Shown here: positions 54,484 to 57,433 of the stretch, one piece after another | Numbering within the stretch: position 1 is the stretch's first letter | Layout: each line of letters opens with the position of its first letter | Assembly (NCBI GenBank): GCA_027080725.1 | Contig: JALWRC010000061.1 | Location: 1-57,433, forward strand | Origin: Saprospiraceae bacterium | Lineage (GTDB): Bacteria; Bacteroidota; Bacteroidia; Chitinophagales; Saprospiraceae | Length of the DNA: 57,433 nt | Direction: 5' to 3' | Notes under the pieces: generated by a model | Told to the model about the DNA's origin: nothing | Databases searched by the model: none | Seen by the model: the letters and a program-made list of their open reading frames with translations, nothing else | Position numbers and translations under genes: made by a program

Positions 54484-57048
54484 ATGAAGTTGAAAACAGT
54501 ATTGGTATGGCTATTCTTCTACAGCTTTGTTTTTGGCCAAAAAATAGACTGGCCGACAACCAATTTAAGGTATAATGCCCCTTCTCGAATTCATACGAAT
54601 TACGGAGTATTAGATTCTGCAAAGTGGTTCTTGCTGAGCAAAAAATCATATTATTTACACCCGACTTTATCCGTAGAAAATCTCTCTTGCGGTAAAAGTC
54701 TGAAATTGGAGTTTTATGAGTCTCCTCCCACCGATTCAATTTTACCACCACTTCTTTTTTCTCAAACGTTGACATTAAATATTAGCAATAATACTAATCT
54801 TGATTTTCTTCAGGATGAAAAACGATATTATTTAAGGGTCGTTTCGCCATTAGAAAGTGTAGGTCGATTTACTATATTCTATCACGGTGGATATGAAGAA
54901 TCCGGGTGTGAGCAAGAAATTAGTAATATTAATAGTTTTAGAATACCTTCTTCTATTGTGCTCGATAAGTATAGAACTAAAAACTGTGTTGATGACTGTA
55001 CTAAATTTTGCCATAGAGGCAAAATGATTTTTAATCCTTTAGTATCTGCTACTAAGATTAAGTATTACAAGTTAGAAAGCAACTTAGCTAATGAATTACT
55101 TAGTATCACTTTGACTTGTGATAATAGCTGCTTGATTGATGTCATAGGAGTCAATAAGAATACTCGTTTGCTGGAGCGCATTTTAAGTTTATCAAGCGTA
55201 AAAAGCCACATAGACATAGACTATTTACCTATTTATAATTATAAGAATATTTACATAGCAATAAGTGGTAAAAACAAGGGGGATGTCTCTTATACTATGT
55301 GTGTTGAAATGTTACCATTTAAATCTTCCTGTGTGGACTACGACGAACCCGGTGATTCAATTATGGTAATAGGTACATCTTTTGGTTCACCTATCGAAGG
55401 TCCCTTTTTACCGGGAGAGATTATTACAATGAAGTATGTTTTAAACAAGTGGGTGCCAGTCCACGATAATTGGCCGCATTCTTATTCTTTTAATCTTACC
55501 GGACCATGGAAGATGTATACTGATACCTTTCATTTGGATCAAACTCATATCCTTGACAGTATTAACGCCGAGCAGGGTTATGTTTGGGTGTTTTCTGATA
55601 CATCTTCTTTATTTTTTGATAAAGTAAATTTTAAAGGTGCAGGATTTTACCCTCTATCTGGCAACTATAAGGGGCCTGATGGTTTTGCGACTGGTTGGGG
55701 GCGTCGTCCATCATATTCAAAATATGACGGATTACATCCTTTAGTTGATCTAATCTTTAAATTGAAAGTACCTGATAGCCTCGATTGTGTAGATACCCTG
55801 TCTTGTGCTATAAGAGTAGATGCCTATTCTGATGCTGTTGCCGGTACTTTTCCTGTTGAAGGATGTACGAATAATTTTAATATACGCGAATTCCAGATTA
55901 AATGCTGTCCTCAACCCGATTCCTTGCTATATTCATACGACAATCAGTTATGTTTGGGAGATAGTTTAACGATTGAATTTGAAAATAAAGGAGAGAATCT
56001 TTATTTAAAAAAGATAAATGTTAACCCTTTCGAGGAGGCTTTTGAAGTAGAATCGAATAAAGTTAATTTAAGTGTCGCTCCAATGGACATAGATGAAAAC
56101 AATGAAGGTCAGATCGCATTGTTCTACAATACTCCTTTAGCTAAAGCTTGTTACGATACCATTTACTTGGGTTATCAGGTTCATGAAAAGCCAGAAATTG
56201 ATTTGATTAATAGTATTGAAACTTGTCTGGGGGATTCGATTGATTTACAAAGCATATTTTTGAATTCGTCTGGTAAATATCCTAGAGATAAATACAATGT
56301 TAGTTGGGATGGTGACAATGTTGATATAAGTGATCAGAATGAGATTGGGGTGATCAATTCCAGAAAAGGTAAGATAAGCCTTTCCCTGACCGACGAATTT
56401 GGTTGTATGAACACTGATTCGGTGCAAATAACGGCACAAGGACCAAATATATCAACAGATATTAAAGATACATATGTAATATGCCGAGGAAAAAGCAGCG
56501 TTATAGTTTCTGTTCCTTTCAACTCTGCTACTTGGCAAACACCCAATGGAGATATGATTCAAGGAAATACTATAACAGCCACCCAAATAGGTAATTACAC
56601 TTTAACAATTGAGGGAGCCAAAGGGTGTCATACCACAAAAGGTTTTACCGTTTCGAATGCTAATATTCCAGATACCAGTTTTGTGAGCAATTGCGAGTTG
56701 CCTGTTAATCCAGGCAATCTCCAAAAGTTTTTAGAAAGTGATATACCGGATGACGATTGTAAGCCAATCATCGTTAAAAAAGTAATTAGCAAAGAAAGTT
56801 GTGACGCAACCTGTCAAAAGAAGATTAAAATTCTTCCTAATCCTACTAAAGGTGCAATCTCAATTGTCAGCATGTTTGCTAATATAGTTGATTATACCTT
56901 ACTGGATGCCAATTGGAAAGTGTATCAGCAAGGGGTACTCGTACCCGGTGTGAATCAAGCAGATATATCTAATAAATTTGGAAATATGTATTTGTATGTG
57001 ACCTCTGAGAATTGCAAGATCGTTAAGAAAATTATTATAATAAATTAG
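54484..57048 (+). CDS. Large secreted T9SS cargo protein with repeated beta-sandwich domains
   Basis: 854 residues. Signal peptide about 1-19 (FFYSFVFGQ). Much of the body is a series of beta-rich, cysteine-containing segments of unassigned type; late ones (about 495-740) resemble PKD or Ig-like repeats (ETCLGDSIDLQ, SLTDEFGCMNTDSV, YTLTIEGAKGCHTTKGF). The last 80 residues (KIKILPNPTKGAISIVSM...KIVKKIIIIN) are a type IX sorting domain, so it should be exported or surface-anchored. No enzyme motif is seen; adhesion or matrix function is guesswork. Confidence 0.75.
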   Translation: MKLKTVLVWLFFYSFVFGQKIDWPTTNLRYNAPSRIHTNYGVLDSAKWFLLSKKSYYLHPTLSVENLSCGKSLKLEFYESPPTDSILPPLLFSQTLTLNISNNTNLDFLQDEKRYYLRVVSPLESVGRFTIFYHGGYEESGCEQEISNINSFRIPSSIVLDKYRTKNCVDDCTKFCHRGKMIFNPLVSATKIKYYKLESNLANELLSITLTCDNSCLIDVIGVNKNTRLLERILSLSSVKSHIDIDYLPIYNYKNIYIAISGKNKGDVSYTMCVEMLPFKSSCVDYDEPGDSIMVIGTSFGSPIEGPFLPGEIITMKYVLNKWVPVHDNWPHSYSFNLTGPWKMYTDTFHLDQTHILDSINAEQGYVWVFSDTSSLFFDKVNFKGAGFYPLSGNYKGPDGFATGWGRRPSYSKYDGLHPLVDLIFKLKVPDSLDCVDTLSCAIRVDAYSDAVAGTFPVEGCTNNFNIREFQIKCCPQPDSLLYSYDNQLCLGDSLTIEFENKGENLYLKKINVNPFEEAFEVESNKVNLSVAPMDIDENNEGQIALFYNTPLAKACYDTIYLGYQVHEKPEIDLINSIETCLGDSIDLQSIFLNSSGKYPRDKYNVSWDGDNVDISDQNEIGVINSRKGKISLSLTDEFGCMNTDSVQITAQGPNISTDIKDTYVICRGKSSVIVSVPFNSATWQTPNGDMIQGNTITATQIGNYTLTIEGAKGCHTTKGFTVSNANIPDTSFVSNCELPVNPGNLQKFLESDIPDDDCKPIIVKKVISKESCDATCQKKIKILPNPTKGAISIVSMFANIVDYTLLDANWKVYQQGVLVPGVNQADISNKFGNMYLYVTSENCKIVKKIIIIN

Positions 57049-57077
57049 ACTCATCTTACTTATAAAATATTATCATT

Positions 57078-57433
57078 ATGAATTGTTTAAATAAGATATT
57101 GATTTTAGGTGTTATTTTGCTTTTATCACCTTTTGCTAATGCTCAAATTGAGGTTGGAGAAGAGAATAATGTAGGTATAAGGCGAGGAGAGCAACCTCAT
57201 GTGAGTCTTTCTATTGATAACAGCAAAGGGGAATTGGGAATTAACAACTACAATGTTGAGTCAAAAGCGATATATAAAGTTGATTTTGATTCAGTAAGTA
57301 ATTATGTAGGGTTTCCTCAGAAATGGAAATTGTGGTGTTCACAAAACTTAATGACGTTGGTGACAAATAGTATTACACCTATCCAAGATTTAGAGGTGTC
57401 ATTTAGCTTAGCCCTGATAGCATTCAATCCATA
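57078..57433 (+). CDS. Secreted protein, 5' fragment
   Basis: 118 codons are in the window; the gene continues past the right edge. The start MNCLNKILILGVILLLSPFANAQ is a clear signal peptide. The mature part (IEVGEENNVGIRRGEQPH...) has no recognised domain so far. It is 29 bp after the T9SS cargo gene on the same strand, so probably one operon, and shares its AT-rich composition. Confidence 0.65.
   Translation, partial: MNCLNKILILGVILLLSPFANAQIEVGEENNVGIRRGEQPHVSLSIDNSKGELGINNYNVESKAIYKVDFDSVSNYVGFPQKWKLWCSQNLMTLVTNSITPIQDLEVSFSLALIAFNP

Overview
The window looks like chromosomal DNA of a Bacteroidota (probably Saprospiria-like) bacterium. The evidence is a set of phylum-typical traits: several TAnnTTTG -7 elements, some paired with a TTG about 18-20 bp upstream; a PorP/SprF type IX secretion (T9SS) protein; secreted proteins with Por-type C-terminal sorting domains; a TonB-dependent receptor with a carboxypeptidase-like N-terminal domain; a DUF1800/DUF1501 pair; and an alternative complex III (ActABCDEF) locus followed by cytochrome c oxidase genes. 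Calls rest on reading translated sequence and motifs; no database search was run.

Layout. 1-5.5 kb: 5' end of recG (minus, runs off the left edge), rbfA, a palindromic MITE-like element, tRNA-Arg(CCU), a hotdog thioesterase, an M23 peptidase and alaS. 5.6-9.1 kb: an HMG-CoA-lyase-like enzyme facing an eno/carA pair. 9.3-11.8 kb: three minus-strand envelope or secreted proteins, including an M43-type metalloprotease with a T9SS signal. 11.9-17.1 kb: coaX, then plus-strand DUF1800, DUF1501 and CtlX-like hydrolase genes. 17.3-20.2 kb: a TonB-dependent receptor closed by a strong terminator. 20.3-22.4 kb: a translationally coupled aroB / ABM-domain / SAM hydrolase operon. 22.7-28.8 kb: PhoH, PorP/SprF, a CBS-like PLP enzyme, a LysM protein, kdsB and thyA.

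28.9-46.5 kb is the main block: actABCDEF, coxB, coxA, ctaB, two subunit III genes and coxD, all on the plus strand. A terminator and accessory genes follow, including a DUF420 protein. The proteins should form a quinol:cytochrome c oxidoreductase that hands electrons to an A1-type haem-copper oxidase. Three proteins carry unusual additions. CoxB ends in a complete OmpA-like peptidoglycan-binding domain. ActC ends in an acidic/His-rich linker plus a helix-hairpin-helix domain. CoxA begins with a His-rich segment. The tail of the cluster holds a decayed Fic toxin-antitoxin cassette with an intact antitoxin.

46.5-53.9 kb: an alpha/beta hydrolase, a 1.2-kb gene-free island of degenerate repeats, a lipoprotein, an S46 dipeptidyl-peptidase, transketolase and a rhodanese lipoprotein. 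54.1-57.4 kb is visibly AT-rich and carries a large T9SS cargo protein and the start of another secreted protein.

Most notable: the CoxB-OmpA fusion, which suggests a respiratory complex tethered to the cell wall; a dispersed motif TATGAAATGG found nine times, twice as a perfect 28-bp palindrome; and the MITE-like element whose internal hairpin recurs 47 kb away.
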